From Pseudomonadota bacterium (lineage in GTDB: Bacteria > Pseudomonadota > Alphaproteobacteria > Rhizobiales > Aestuariivirgaceae), in assembly GCA_016522385.1 (NCBI GenBank), contig JAEKFU010000665.1, positions 1-5,255 on the forward strand: a DNA stretch of 5,255 bases, written 5' to 3'. Shown in pieces: positions 1 to 5,102 of this stretch. The notes below the pieces were generated by a model. That model did no database searches. It was not told the origin of the DNA and saw only the letters and a list, made by a program, of their open reading frames with translations. Numbering within the stretch: position 1 is the stretch's first letter; the number at the start of each line of letters is the position of its first letter. Position numbers and translations under genes: made by a program.

Positions 1-33
1 GGACGAAGTTGGTAAGTAACGGGCGTTGCGTCT

Positions 34-498
34 TTATTTTTGAATGGCCTCCAGATAAGCCACCAGTCTGGCGATGCGCTCCCTGACTTCCTTTTCCGCC
101 GTCTCGCGATCGTCCTGGAGGAGGCCGGCGGCCGTCGCCTGGACATTGAACCAATAGCCCCAGACGGGCATTTCGGCGCTGCCGTGGGCGGCGGGCAAGT
201 CGCGGCCATCTATGCGTTTGCGCACGGATTCAGCCGGGAAGCTGCCGCCAGCCCGCTGGCTGAGCTCGGTGAGATTGGGTGGGGTGATCCTGAGGCTGGG
301 AGCGACTGGGCCGTCGCCTCGCCCGGTCCGACCATGGCATGGACCGCACCAAGAGATGAAGTCGAGAGCCGCCTGTTCAAGGGCTTCGCCTTCAGGTGCT
401 GTATTGGTGCTGCCGCTGTGCAATTGGCTCGACAGGGCAATGATACCCAGCACGACGGCGGTTGCTGCAATAATCTTGAACTGGCGGAATGAGTCCAT
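34..498 (-). CDS. small mono-heme c-type cytochrome, membrane-anchored or periplasmic
   Basis: The 154-residue protein is a class I-like c-type cytochrome that should carry electrons on the periplasmic side of the inner membrane; its partner is unknown. Visible features: a hydrophobic N-terminal segment (about residues 8-24) acting as signal peptide or anchor, one heme-attachment motif CGPCH at 51-55, and a probable distal heme ligand Met110 in AEMPVWG. The C-terminal third is a charged helix. The start at 498 was chosen because AGAGGA lies 7 nt upstream. The reading frame continues upstream to 561, but those 21 residues are polar, would precede the signal segment, and would put the ribosome site over the FnrL/FixK box at 566-579. 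It lies 92 bp downstream of hisN on the same strand, but the box suggests its own oxygen-responsive promoter. Confident in the cytochrome class; the exact subfamily and redox partner are not identified. Confidence 0.9.
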   Translation of the reverse strand: MDSFRQFKIIAATAVVLGIIALSSQLHSGSTNTAPEGEALEQAALDFISWCGPCHGRTGRGDGPVAPSLRITPPNLTELSQRAGGSFPAESVRKRIDGRDLPAAHGSAEMPVWGYWFNVQATAAGLLQDDRETAEKEVRERIARLVAYLEAIQK

Positions 499-565
499 TT
501 GCTGATCCTCTTTGTTGTTTGGCTTGGCGCGCAGGGAGATTTCGCATTGAGGCTTTGCCACCGCT

Positions 566-579
566 TTGCGCTAGATCAA
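566..579 (-). promoter_or_regulatory. FnrL/FixK-type binding site (anaerobox) upstream of the cytochrome gene
   Basis: The plus strand reads TTGCGCTAGATCAA; the minus strand, towards the cytochrome, reads TTGATCTAGCGCAA. This fits the alphaproteobacterial FixK/FnrL pattern TTG(A/C)-N6-(T/G)CAA. The centre is at 572.5. If the activator binds at -41.5, transcription would start near 531, giving a leader of about 33 nt that contains the Shine-Dalgarno site of the start at 498. A weak -10 candidate (AAATCT on the minus strand, 537-542) is in the right place. The site lies between the hisN stop and the cytochrome, so regulation of the cytochrome is the natural reading. This is inferred from sequence pattern and geometry only. 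Confidence 0.6.
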
Positions 580-590
580 ACATCTGCAAG

Positions 591-1388
591 TCAGCCGAGC
601 AGGCCAAGCGTTTCTTCATAGAGCTCGCGACTGGCGGCGGCGATGATGTTGCCGCCATTGGTGGCCGGCTCGCGCGACCAGGTCGTCACGATGCCGCCGG
701 CGGCCTCGATGATCGGAATCAATGGGGCAATATCGTAGGCCTTGAGGCCGGCATCCAGGGCAACGTCGATATGCCCGGCCGCGAGCAGGCAGTAGAAATA
801 AGCATCGCCGTCATAGCGGATCGCCCGGGCAGTTTGCTGCACGCGCAACAGGAAGGCCTGTTCAGCACGGGTCTGATAGAGTGCCGGGGCCGTGGTGGTG
901 ACCAGGGCGTCGCTCAAGTTCCCGGCTGGCCGAACCCTGAGCTTGCGGTCCTTTCCATCGCGCCGACAAAATGCGTTGCGGCGGTTGGCAAAGAACGTTT
1001 CGCGCACGTAAGGCTGATGCATGACACCGACGATCGGTGTGTCCGCGTAGGTGAGACCAATGAGTGTGGTCCATAGGACTGAGCCGAAAATGAATGAGCG
1101 CGTACCATCGATCGGATCGAGGATCCAGGTATAGGGCGACGCGCCGGTCTTTTGTCCAAACTCCTCGCCGATGATGCCATGATCGCAATACCGCTGTTCG
1201 ATCATATGGCGCATCACCTGCTCTGCCGCCTTGTCGGCAACGGTCACGGGATCGAAGTCGACCGTCTGTTTGTTGACGACCGTTGTTTCGGTGCGGAAGT
1301 GCGGCAGGATTTCCTGTTCAGAGCGGTGTGTCAGGTTGAGTGCGAAATCGAGGAGTTCGTCGATCTCCTTGGAGTCGGGAAAGGACAT
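591..1388 (-). CDS. hisN: histidinol-phosphatase, inositol monophosphatase family
   Basis: The 265-residue protein belongs to the Mg2+-dependent inositol monophosphatase fold; this alphaproteobacterial branch hydrolyses L-histidinol phosphate to L-histidinol, the penultimate step of histidine synthesis, in the cytoplasm. Family metal-site motifs are present in order: DPVTVAD at 46-52, GEE at 74-76, DPIDGT at 91-96, and the C-terminal KAYDIAP at 216-222 with Asp219, followed by the typical EAAGG at 228-232. Length is normal for the family. An in-frame TAA stands three codons before the ATG, so 1388 is the earliest possible start; no clear Shine-Dalgarno sequence precedes it, which suggests a leaderless or weakly initiated mRNA. 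It is divergent from the MFS gene across 85 bp, in which I see no convincing promoter. SuhB/IMPase or CysQ-like activity is the alternative; the assignment as HisN rests on overall similarity and the neighbourhood. Confidence 0.85.
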   Translation of the reverse strand: MSFPDSKEIDELLDFALNLTHRSEQEILPHFRTETTVVNKQTVDFDPVTVADKAAEQVMRHMIEQRYCDHGIIGEEFGQKTGASPYTWILDPIDGTRSFIFGSVLWTTLIGLTYADTPIVGVMHQPYVRETFFANRRNAFCRRDGKDRKLRVRPAGNLSDALVTTTAPALYQTRAEQAFLLRVQQTARAIRYDGDAYFYCLLAAGHIDVALDAGLKAYDIAPLIPIIEAAGGIVTTWSREPATNGGNIIAAASRELYEETLGLLG

Positions 1389-1473
1389 GATGTATTACGA
1401 CCGCTTGGCTGATGCCGGCTAGTGAGCAACACCTAGTTCATGCTGGCGCCCAGAGCAAGGCGGCAGCACCTGT

Positions 1474-2748
1474 ATGACTGAAGAAGAGAACAATTGCGGG
1501 CGCAGCAGCAATGCGCCGTTCACGCTCTACGCTGTATCCCTGGTCGTCGTACTGGGGGCCGGTTTCACCATCTCACAATTTTTGCGGAACTCGACAGGCC
1601 CGCTGGTGCCATTCTTGGCTGAAGAGTTCTCCTTGGCGGCCGGCGGACTGGGTCTGCTGGCCGGTGGGTTTTTTGTCAGCTTTGCTGTAGCGATGATCCC
1701 GACCGGTATTCTGCTCGACCGATTTGGACCGCGGATTGTCATGCCGGTGTTCATGCTGATCGTGGCGCTCGGTTGTCTGGTGTTTTCGCTGGCCGGCGTT
1801 CCGTCGGCGCTGGTCGCCGGGCGCGTGCTGATGGGGCTGGGTTGTGCCGCCTTGCTGATGGGGTCGCTAACGGTGATTGCACGGTGGTTTGCACCGTCGC
1901 TGTTTTCCACGCTGACGGCACTCATCATGGCGACCGGCAACCTCGGCAGCCTTGTCGCAACCTCGCCATTGTCATTTGCGGCCGAGCATTGGGGTTGGCG
2001 CGTTGTCTTTGCCAGCTCGACAGTGTTGGCGCTCGCGATCAGCCTGACCTATTGGTTGTGCGTGCGAGATGCGCCGCCCGGGCATGCGTTCCATGGTCGC
2101 GAGCGCGAAGACTTCAACAAGGCGCTCAGGGGCGTTGGCGAGGTGCTCAGGACCAAGGGCCTTTGGCCGGTGTTTGCCATGCACCTGGTGTTTTATGCCG
2201 TGGTGGCGGCGCTGGTTGGCATGTGGGGACCGGTCTATTTGCAGACCGTACATGGACTGTCGCCCGCAGAGATCGGCGATGTCCTGCTCTATACCGTCGC
2301 GGCGGTTATAGCCGGCATGTTGGTGTTGGGCCCTTGCGACCGCCTGTTTGGCACGCGCAAACGCATCGTTCTCGCCAGCGCCGGTGGTATGGCCCTCGGA
2401 CTGATTGGCCTGGCAACGCTGCCCAATCTGTCGTTTGTCGGCGCGGTTGCTGCAATGGTCGTGGTCGGCTTTTTCGGTGGTGCATCGACAGTATTACTGT
2501 CACATGGCCGGGCGCTGTTTGCCGGTCCGCTGATCGGTCGCGGACTGACTGTGGTCAACACGGCGGTTATGGCCGGCGTTTTCCTTGTCCAATTGCTGTC
2601 AGGCTACCTCGCTCAGTTAGTGTTTCCTGGCGCTGCGACGATCACAGACTTGCCGGTGATTGCCCTGCAAATGGTCTTTGCCTTCATGGCTGCCGTCTTG
2701 ATGCTTGGCAGTCTGGGCTATCTCAGAGCGCACGACATCGCACCATGA
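1474..2748 (+). CDS. major facilitator superfamily (MFS) transporter
   Basis: The 424-residue inner-membrane protein has the 6+6 helix layout of the MFS. Approximate helices: 17-37, 56-78, 88-107, 110-134, 146-168, 174-196, then a hydrophilic central loop 197-230, then 232-256, 266-287, 298-316, 321-344, 356-380, 394-417. The signature motif A is clear between helices 2 and 3 (GILLDRFGPR, 78-87), with a degenerate second copy between helices 8 and 9 (GPCDRLFGTRK, 287-296 region); Arg117 in GRVLMG of helix 4 matches motif B. The substrate cannot be read from the sequence; the general look (short N-terminus, Gly-rich helices) is that of small-molecule or anion transporters. The ATG has only a distant AAGG upstream. 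It is divergent from hisN and is followed by the sRNA region; no terminator of its own is seen, so the sRNA terminator may serve both. Confidence 0.9.
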   Translation: MTEEENNCGRSSNAPFTLYAVSLVVVLGAGFTISQFLRNSTGPLVPFLAEEFSLAAGGLGLLAGGFFVSFAVAMIPTGILLDRFGPRIVMPVFMLIVALGCLVFSLAGVPSALVAGRVLMGLGCAALLMGSLTVIARWFAPSLFSTLTALIMATGNLGSLVATSPLSFAAEHWGWRVVFASSTVLALAISLTYWLCVRDAPPGHAFHGREREDFNKALRGVGEVLRTKGLWPVFAMHLVFYAVVAALVGMWGPVYLQTVHGLSPAEIGDVLLYTVAAVIAGMLVLGPCDRLFGTRKRIVLASAGGMALGLIGLATLPNLSFVGAVAAMVVVGFFGGASTVLLSHGRALFAGPLIGRGLTVVNTAVMAGVFLVQLLSGYLAQLVFPGAATITDLPVIALQMVFAFMAAVLMLGSLGYLRAHDIAP

Positions 2749-2842
2749 CGTCGGAATTGTTGCGGCGCAATATCAGACGTGCTGCAGTGCGGCAGAAAGT
2801 TGCAGAGTTTTTTAACAGGTCAGGAGGGGGAATGCCGCACCC

Positions 2843-2851
2843 TGTGGATAA
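2843..2851 (-). other. perfect DnaA-box 9-mer beside an AT-rich run
   Basis: The plus strand reads TGTGGATAA, the complement of the consensus DnaA box TTATCCACA. An AT-rich stretch (2861-2890) begins 9 bp further on. Only one perfect box is seen and none of the genes usually found at alphaproteobacterial chromosome origins is in the window, so this is not called an origin. It may be a DnaA titration or regulatory site, or chance. Confidence 0.3.
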
Positions 2852-2911
2852 GTCTAAGCTTTTGATATTAATGAATAAATTTACCATTTAGGACTAAAGT
2901 TGTGTGTTAAA

Positions 2912-2985
2912 AATGCAACATTCTGATGGACAGTTGGTCGCAATTGTTCGGAAACCCTTGAAACACGGGCAGTGCAATGCAACAT
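2912..2985. repeat. pair of direct 10-mers AATGCAACAT
   Basis: AATGCAACAT occurs at 2912-2921 and again at 2976-2985, exactly 64 bp apart. The second copy overlaps the -10 element of the sRNA promoter. The first has no matching -35 element 17 bp upstream, so it is not an obvious second promoter. Possible uses are a regulator site or a remnant of a duplicated promoter. Confidence 0.4.
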
Positions 2986-2986
2986 A
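2958..2986 (+). promoter_or_regulatory. sigma70-type promoter of the mmgR-like sRNA
   Basis: A -35 element TTGAAA (2958-2963, preceded by C, giving the alphaproteobacterial CTTG form) and a -10 element AACATA (2981-2986) are separated by exactly 17 bp. The expected start, 7 nt after the -10, is about 2993, precisely where the 5' hairpin of the predicted sRNA begins. The -10 is weak by the E. coli consensus, but the spacing and the fit to the RNA support it. Confidence 0.6.
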
Positions 2987-2992
2987 GGGAGC

Positions 2993-3093
2993 ACGAAGCG
3001 AGACACTTGTTTCGTTTTTCGTAATGCCCCTTGTGGGCGTTTCCTCCCTAGACTTGGGCCGTTTCCGCAAATACGCAAACGGCCCCTTTTTTT
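2993..3093 (+). ncRNA. mmgR: mmgR / alpha-r8 ('SuhB') family trans-acting small RNA
   Basis: About 100 nt of non-coding RNA with a clear three-part build. (1) A 5' hairpin at 2993-3022: ACGAA pairs with TTCGT and GCGAGAC (2998-3004) with GTTTCGT (3009-3015), with a 4-nt loop and a 2-nt bulge. (2) A short GCCC/GGGC hairpin (3026-3038), then a single-stranded stretch with TTTCCTCCCT at 3040-3049, which is complementary to Shine-Dalgarno sequences. (3) An intrinsic terminator. From memory, the 10-nt UUUCCUCCCU motif is the invariant core of the alpha-r8/mmgR family, whose Sinorhizobium meliloti member limits polyhydroxybutyrate granule build-up under nitrogen-dependent control. Rfam named the family SuhB for its location near an inositol-monophosphatase gene; hisN here is such a gene. 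It is transcribed towards the convergent amidohydrolase gene. Exact ends are predicted, and targets in this organism are unknown. Confidence 0.78.
3056..3093 (+). terminator. Rho-independent terminator of the sRNA
   Basis: A perfect 9-bp stem GGGCCGTTT (3056-3064) with AAACGGCCC (3077-3085), a 12-nt loop, and then a tract of seven T (3087-3093). It ends the sRNA and can also stop read-through from the MFS gene. On the minus strand there is no T tract after the hairpin, so it should not work for the convergent amidohydrolase gene. Confidence 0.88.
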
Positions 3094-3138
3094 GACTGAT
3101 AAGCGGCTCCAGCCCGCTCCTGCCGCGATGCGCAAAAT

Positions 3139-4089
3139 TTACTCTGCAGCAACTGGCAATGGCGAGAGTAAGTTGTTGAGATTGGCCAGGAAAAGGTCGA
3201 GAACTTGATTGAGAATGTGGTGAAGCTCATCGAAGCCGGTGGTCTTTTCAAGCGTTTGTTCGTTCATATAAAGGGCGCGATTGATCTCGATTTGTAGCGC
3301 CCTGATGCCGTGCTGTGGGCGTCCGTAGGACTGCGTGATAAATCCGCCAGCATAGGGCTTGTTGTGGACCACGCTGAGACCGAAACCGCTGAACAGCGAT
3401 TCAAGCATCTCAGAGACGGCAAGATCGCAAGACGCACCATAACGGTCGCCAATAATGATATCGGCGCGCGGCAAGCCGCGAGCAGCCGACAGTCTGGCGG
3501 CGCTCGACGGCATCGAATGGCAATCAATCAGCACCGCGTGGCCGAATTGGCGGGCTGTATCGTCGATGAGCTTCGCCAGGGCACGATGATAGGCCCGGTA
3601 TACCCGCTCGATGCGGTCCTGTGCATCGCTCCAGGTCAGCGGACCGCGATAGATCGCCTCGTTTTCGCTGACAATGCGGGGAATGGTTCCAAGACCGCCC
3701 GCCACCCGCAATGACGTTGTGTTGACAAATGCCGGCAACGGCGCATCGAACATCGCCGGGTCGAGTTCATAGGGTTCGCGATTGACATCAAGAAAGACGC
3801 GCGGGAAATCGGCTGCCAGCATCGGACAGCCGAGGTCGGTGACGCCGGCGAACAATTCGTCAATGTAACAGTCTTCCGATTTGCGCAGTGACACAGCATC
3901 GAGACGCACCAACGCACACAGCGCGGCTGGATAGACCCTGCCACTATGTGGTGAATTGAAAACGGCTGAATGGGACAGTTGGGCCGGGCGACGTATTCTA
4001 AAGGCAGGCTTGAAGCAATCGGATAGTAGCGATGGCACGGTTTGCTCGACCTCTTGATGGCTGTTGTGGAGCAAAGGAATAATTTGCAT
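3139..4089 (-). CDS. N-formylglutamate amidohydrolase family protein
   Basis: The 316-residue cytoplasmic enzyme is predicted to hydrolyse N-formyl-L-glutamate to formate and L-glutamate, the HutG-type last step of one histidine-degradation route. It carries the family's conserved blocks: NSPHSGR at 45-51 with a probable metal-binding His, SEDCYIDELF at about 71-80, DFPRVFLDVNRE at about 94-105, DCHSMP at 189-194, GDRYG at 214-218, an NKPYAGG block from 243 followed by a Gly/His-containing QSYGRPQHG, and QIEINR at 266-271. The start is uncertain: ATG at 4089 (used here) has no Shine-Dalgarno sequence, a TTG at 4116 would add 9 residues, and a GTG at 4038, with AGAGG some 11 nt upstream, would give 299 residues, closer to the usual family length. 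No other hut gene is in the window, so the physiological substrate may differ. Convergent with the sRNA, divergent from cpdR; no terminator seen. Confidence 0.85.
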   Translation of the reverse strand: MQIIPLLHNSHQEVEQTVPSLLSDCFKPAFRIRRPAQLSHSAVFNSPHSGRVYPAALCALVRLDAVSLRKSEDCYIDELFAGVTDLGCPMLAADFPRVFLDVNREPYELDPAMFDAPLPAFVNTTSLRVAGGLGTIPRIVSENEAIYRGPLTWSDAQDRIERVYRAYHRALAKLIDDTARQFGHAVLIDCHSMPSSAARLSAARGLPRADIIIGDRYGASCDLAVSEMLESLFSGFGLSVVHNKPYAGGFITQSYGRPQHGIRALQIEINRALYMNEQTLEKTTGFDELHHILNQVLDLFLANLNNLLSPLPVAAE

Positions 4090-4271
4090 TGGGCCACGGA
4101 CGATCGGCCACGTCAATTACTGTTTGACTTTTTCTTGCCACGCTGGCGACAGACCTGTTGTCTTCATTTGTGGTTTACGGTTTCACTCTATTGTACACAG
4201 TGCAGATGCAAGGGGAATCGCCTTTGTGCAGGCCTTGTCGTCAGCAACCCGAAGCGCAGCAGGTTTTGAAT

Positions 4272-4631
4272 ATGGCAAAAATTCTCCTCGCTGAAGACGA
4301 TGACGACATGCGCCGTTTCCTGGAGCGCGCACTGGAGAAGGCCGGACACGACGTCTTGGCATTTGCCGAAGGTGCAAGCGCGTTCGAGAAACTCAAAGGT
4401 AGCACGATCGATCTATTGCTGACCGATATCGTTATGCCGGAAATGGACGGCATTGAGCTGGCCCGGCGGGCCGCCGAACTCGATCCGTCGTTGAAGATCA
4501 TGTTCATCACCGGCTTTGCCGCGGTCGCCCTGCATCCGGATTCAAAGGCGCCCAAAGATGCCAAGGTCCTGTCCAAGCCGTTTCATTTGCGCGACCTGGT
4601 GGCTGAAGTCGACCGGATGATGGCGGCCTAG
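4272..4631 (+). CDS. cpdR: CpdR, single-domain response regulator controlling ClpXP proteolysis
   Basis: A 119-residue stand-alone receiver domain with no output domain. Acidic pocket Glu8, Asp9 and Asp10, phospho-acceptor Asp52 in LLTDIVMPEMDG, switch Thr80 in MFITGFAAVAL, and Lys102 in VLSKPFHLRDL. The LLTDIVMPEMDG and KIMFITGFAAVAL blocks are hallmarks of CpdR. In Caulobacter and Sinorhizobium the unphosphorylated protein primes and localises ClpXP for breakdown of cell-cycle proteins, while the CckA-ChpT phosphorelay phosphorylates and inactivates it. The C-terminus ends in Ala-Ala, as expected for a protein that is itself a ClpXP substrate. The start at 4272 has AGG 8 nt upstream and matches the family N-terminus; the open frame reaches back to 4158, but that Cys- and Gln-rich extension is not CpdR-like. 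The stop codon overlaps the edge of the inverted-repeat element at 4629-4790. No convincing promoter was found in 4117-4271. Confidence 0.95.
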   Translation: MAKILLAEDDDDMRRFLERALEKAGHDVLAFAEGASAFEKLKGSTIDLLLTDIVMPEMDGIELARRAAELDPSLKIMFITGFAAVALHPDSKAPKDAKVLSKPFHLRDLVAEVDRMMAA

Positions 4632-4790
4632 AGCGTTTCTTTCTCATGTGGAACCATTTGACCGTGTTTGTGCGCCCGCTGGACGTCGTTATGCTCCGCT
4701 TGTGGTCAACCAGACCACGGCGCGAAGCATGCCTAGCCAGCAGACGCACAAACGCGGTCAAATGGTTCCACATGAGAAAGAAACGCTCTA
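4629..4790. mobile_element. 158-bp MITE-like long inverted repeat flanked by TA
   Basis: The element proper is 4631-4788, between TA (4629-4630) and TA (4789-4790). Its arms are almost perfect: positions 4628-4664 pair with 4755-4791 without error, one mismatch follows (4665/4754, a G-U pair in RNA), then 4666-4674 pair with 4745-4753. Pairing continues imperfectly to a 5-nt loop near 4708-4712, closed by GTGGTC and GACCAC. Ends are GAGCG...CGCTC. A TA duplication, long terminal repeats and no coding capacity are typical of MITEs moved by IS630/Tc1-mariner transposases, or of rhizobial intergenic palindromic repeats; which family it belongs to cannot be decided here. It starts inside the cpdR stop codon. 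Transcribed, it would fold into a very stable hairpin at the 3' end of cpdR mRNA and may act as a stabiliser or terminator, although no T tract follows. Confidence 0.75.
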
Positions 4791-4847
4791 GAGTCAGAAT
4801 GAATTCTCACTAACTTAAACAGAAATCATCAAACGTGGCCGCAAGGC

Positions 4848-4876
4848 TTGCGCCGGCCCCTTGATCCCGATATATC
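4848..4876 (+). promoter_or_regulatory. probable promoter of the tRNA-Val gene
   Basis: A -35 element TTGCGC (4848-4853, preceded by C) and a -10 element TATATC (4871-4876) are exactly 17 bp apart. The expected start is near 4883, giving a leader of about 43 nt before the mature tRNA. It lies downstream of the MITE and upstream of the tRNA with no other gene between. Confidence 0.5.
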
Positions 4877-4888
4877 CACATCGCACAT

Positions 4889-4914
4889 CCGCAATGGCGC
4901 CAGCCGCATTGCGG
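4889..4914 (+). repeat. hairpin in the tRNA leader
   Basis: CCGCAATG (4889-4896) and CATTGCGG (4907-4914) form a perfect 8-bp stem with a 10-nt loop. No T tract follows, so it is not a terminator. If the promoter at 4848-4876 is right, it sits in the 5' leader of the tRNA precursor, ending 11 nt before the mature 5' end. Confidence 0.5.
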
Positions 4915-4925
4915 CGCCACGATCC

Positions 4926-5000
<75 letters not shown>

Positions 5001-5071
5001 TTTTTTTCTCTTTAGCTTCAATACGTTAGAGAGATACGCCTGATCCCACAAAAGACCCGTCGATCTCAGCT

Positions 5072-5088
5072 GTCACACTATAGTCACA
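5072..5088 (+). promoter_or_regulatory. possible promoter -10 region of the integrase gene, with phased direct repeats
   Basis: TATAGT at 5079-5084 is a good -10 hexamer, inside the palindrome ACTATAGT. No clear -35 is seen at 16-18 bp. Two copies of GTCACA (5072-5077 and 5083-5088) flank or overlap it, 11 bp apart, about one helical turn. Such phased repeats around a -10 would suit a repressor or excisionase-type protein, but this is speculative. Confidence 0.28.
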
Positions 5089-5102
5089 GCAAAGGGTCGA
5101 TC

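Noticed and set aside
499..561. Upstream extension of the cytochrome gene by 21 residues
   Set aside because: The added residues are polar and would displace the signal segment; the start at 498 has a good ribosome site, and the FnrL/FixK box predicts transcription starting near 531, inside the extension.
489..1076. Plus-strand frame opposite hisN (195 codons)
   Set aside because: It is antisense to a well-supported enzyme, has no domain, and its codons mirror those of hisN.
1389..1473. Divergent promoters between hisN and the MFS gene
   Set aside because: I could not find a -35/-10 pair with acceptable match and spacing on either strand.
1773..2891. Long alternative frame (372 codons) overlapping the MFS gene on the same strand
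   Set aside because: It is rich in Arg, Cys and Trp, has no recognisable domain or membrane pattern, and is a shadow of the GC-rich MFS gene in another frame.
2801..2910. CtrA-type sites (TTAA-N7-TTAA) in the AT-rich intergenic segment
   Set aside because: TTAA occurs, but no second half-site is found at the right spacing.
3103..3126. GCGGC/GCCGC hairpin downstream of the amidohydrolase as a terminator on the minus strand
   Set aside because: The stem is only 5 bp with a long loop and no T tract follows on the minus strand.
4158..4271. Upstream extension of cpdR
   Set aside because: The extension is not CpdR-like, and ATG 4272 matches the family's conserved MA(K/R)ILLAEDD opening.
4843..4914. 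GC-rich hairpins upstream of the tRNA as terminators
   Set aside because: None is followed by a T tract; the 8-bp hairpin is better explained as part of the tRNA leader.
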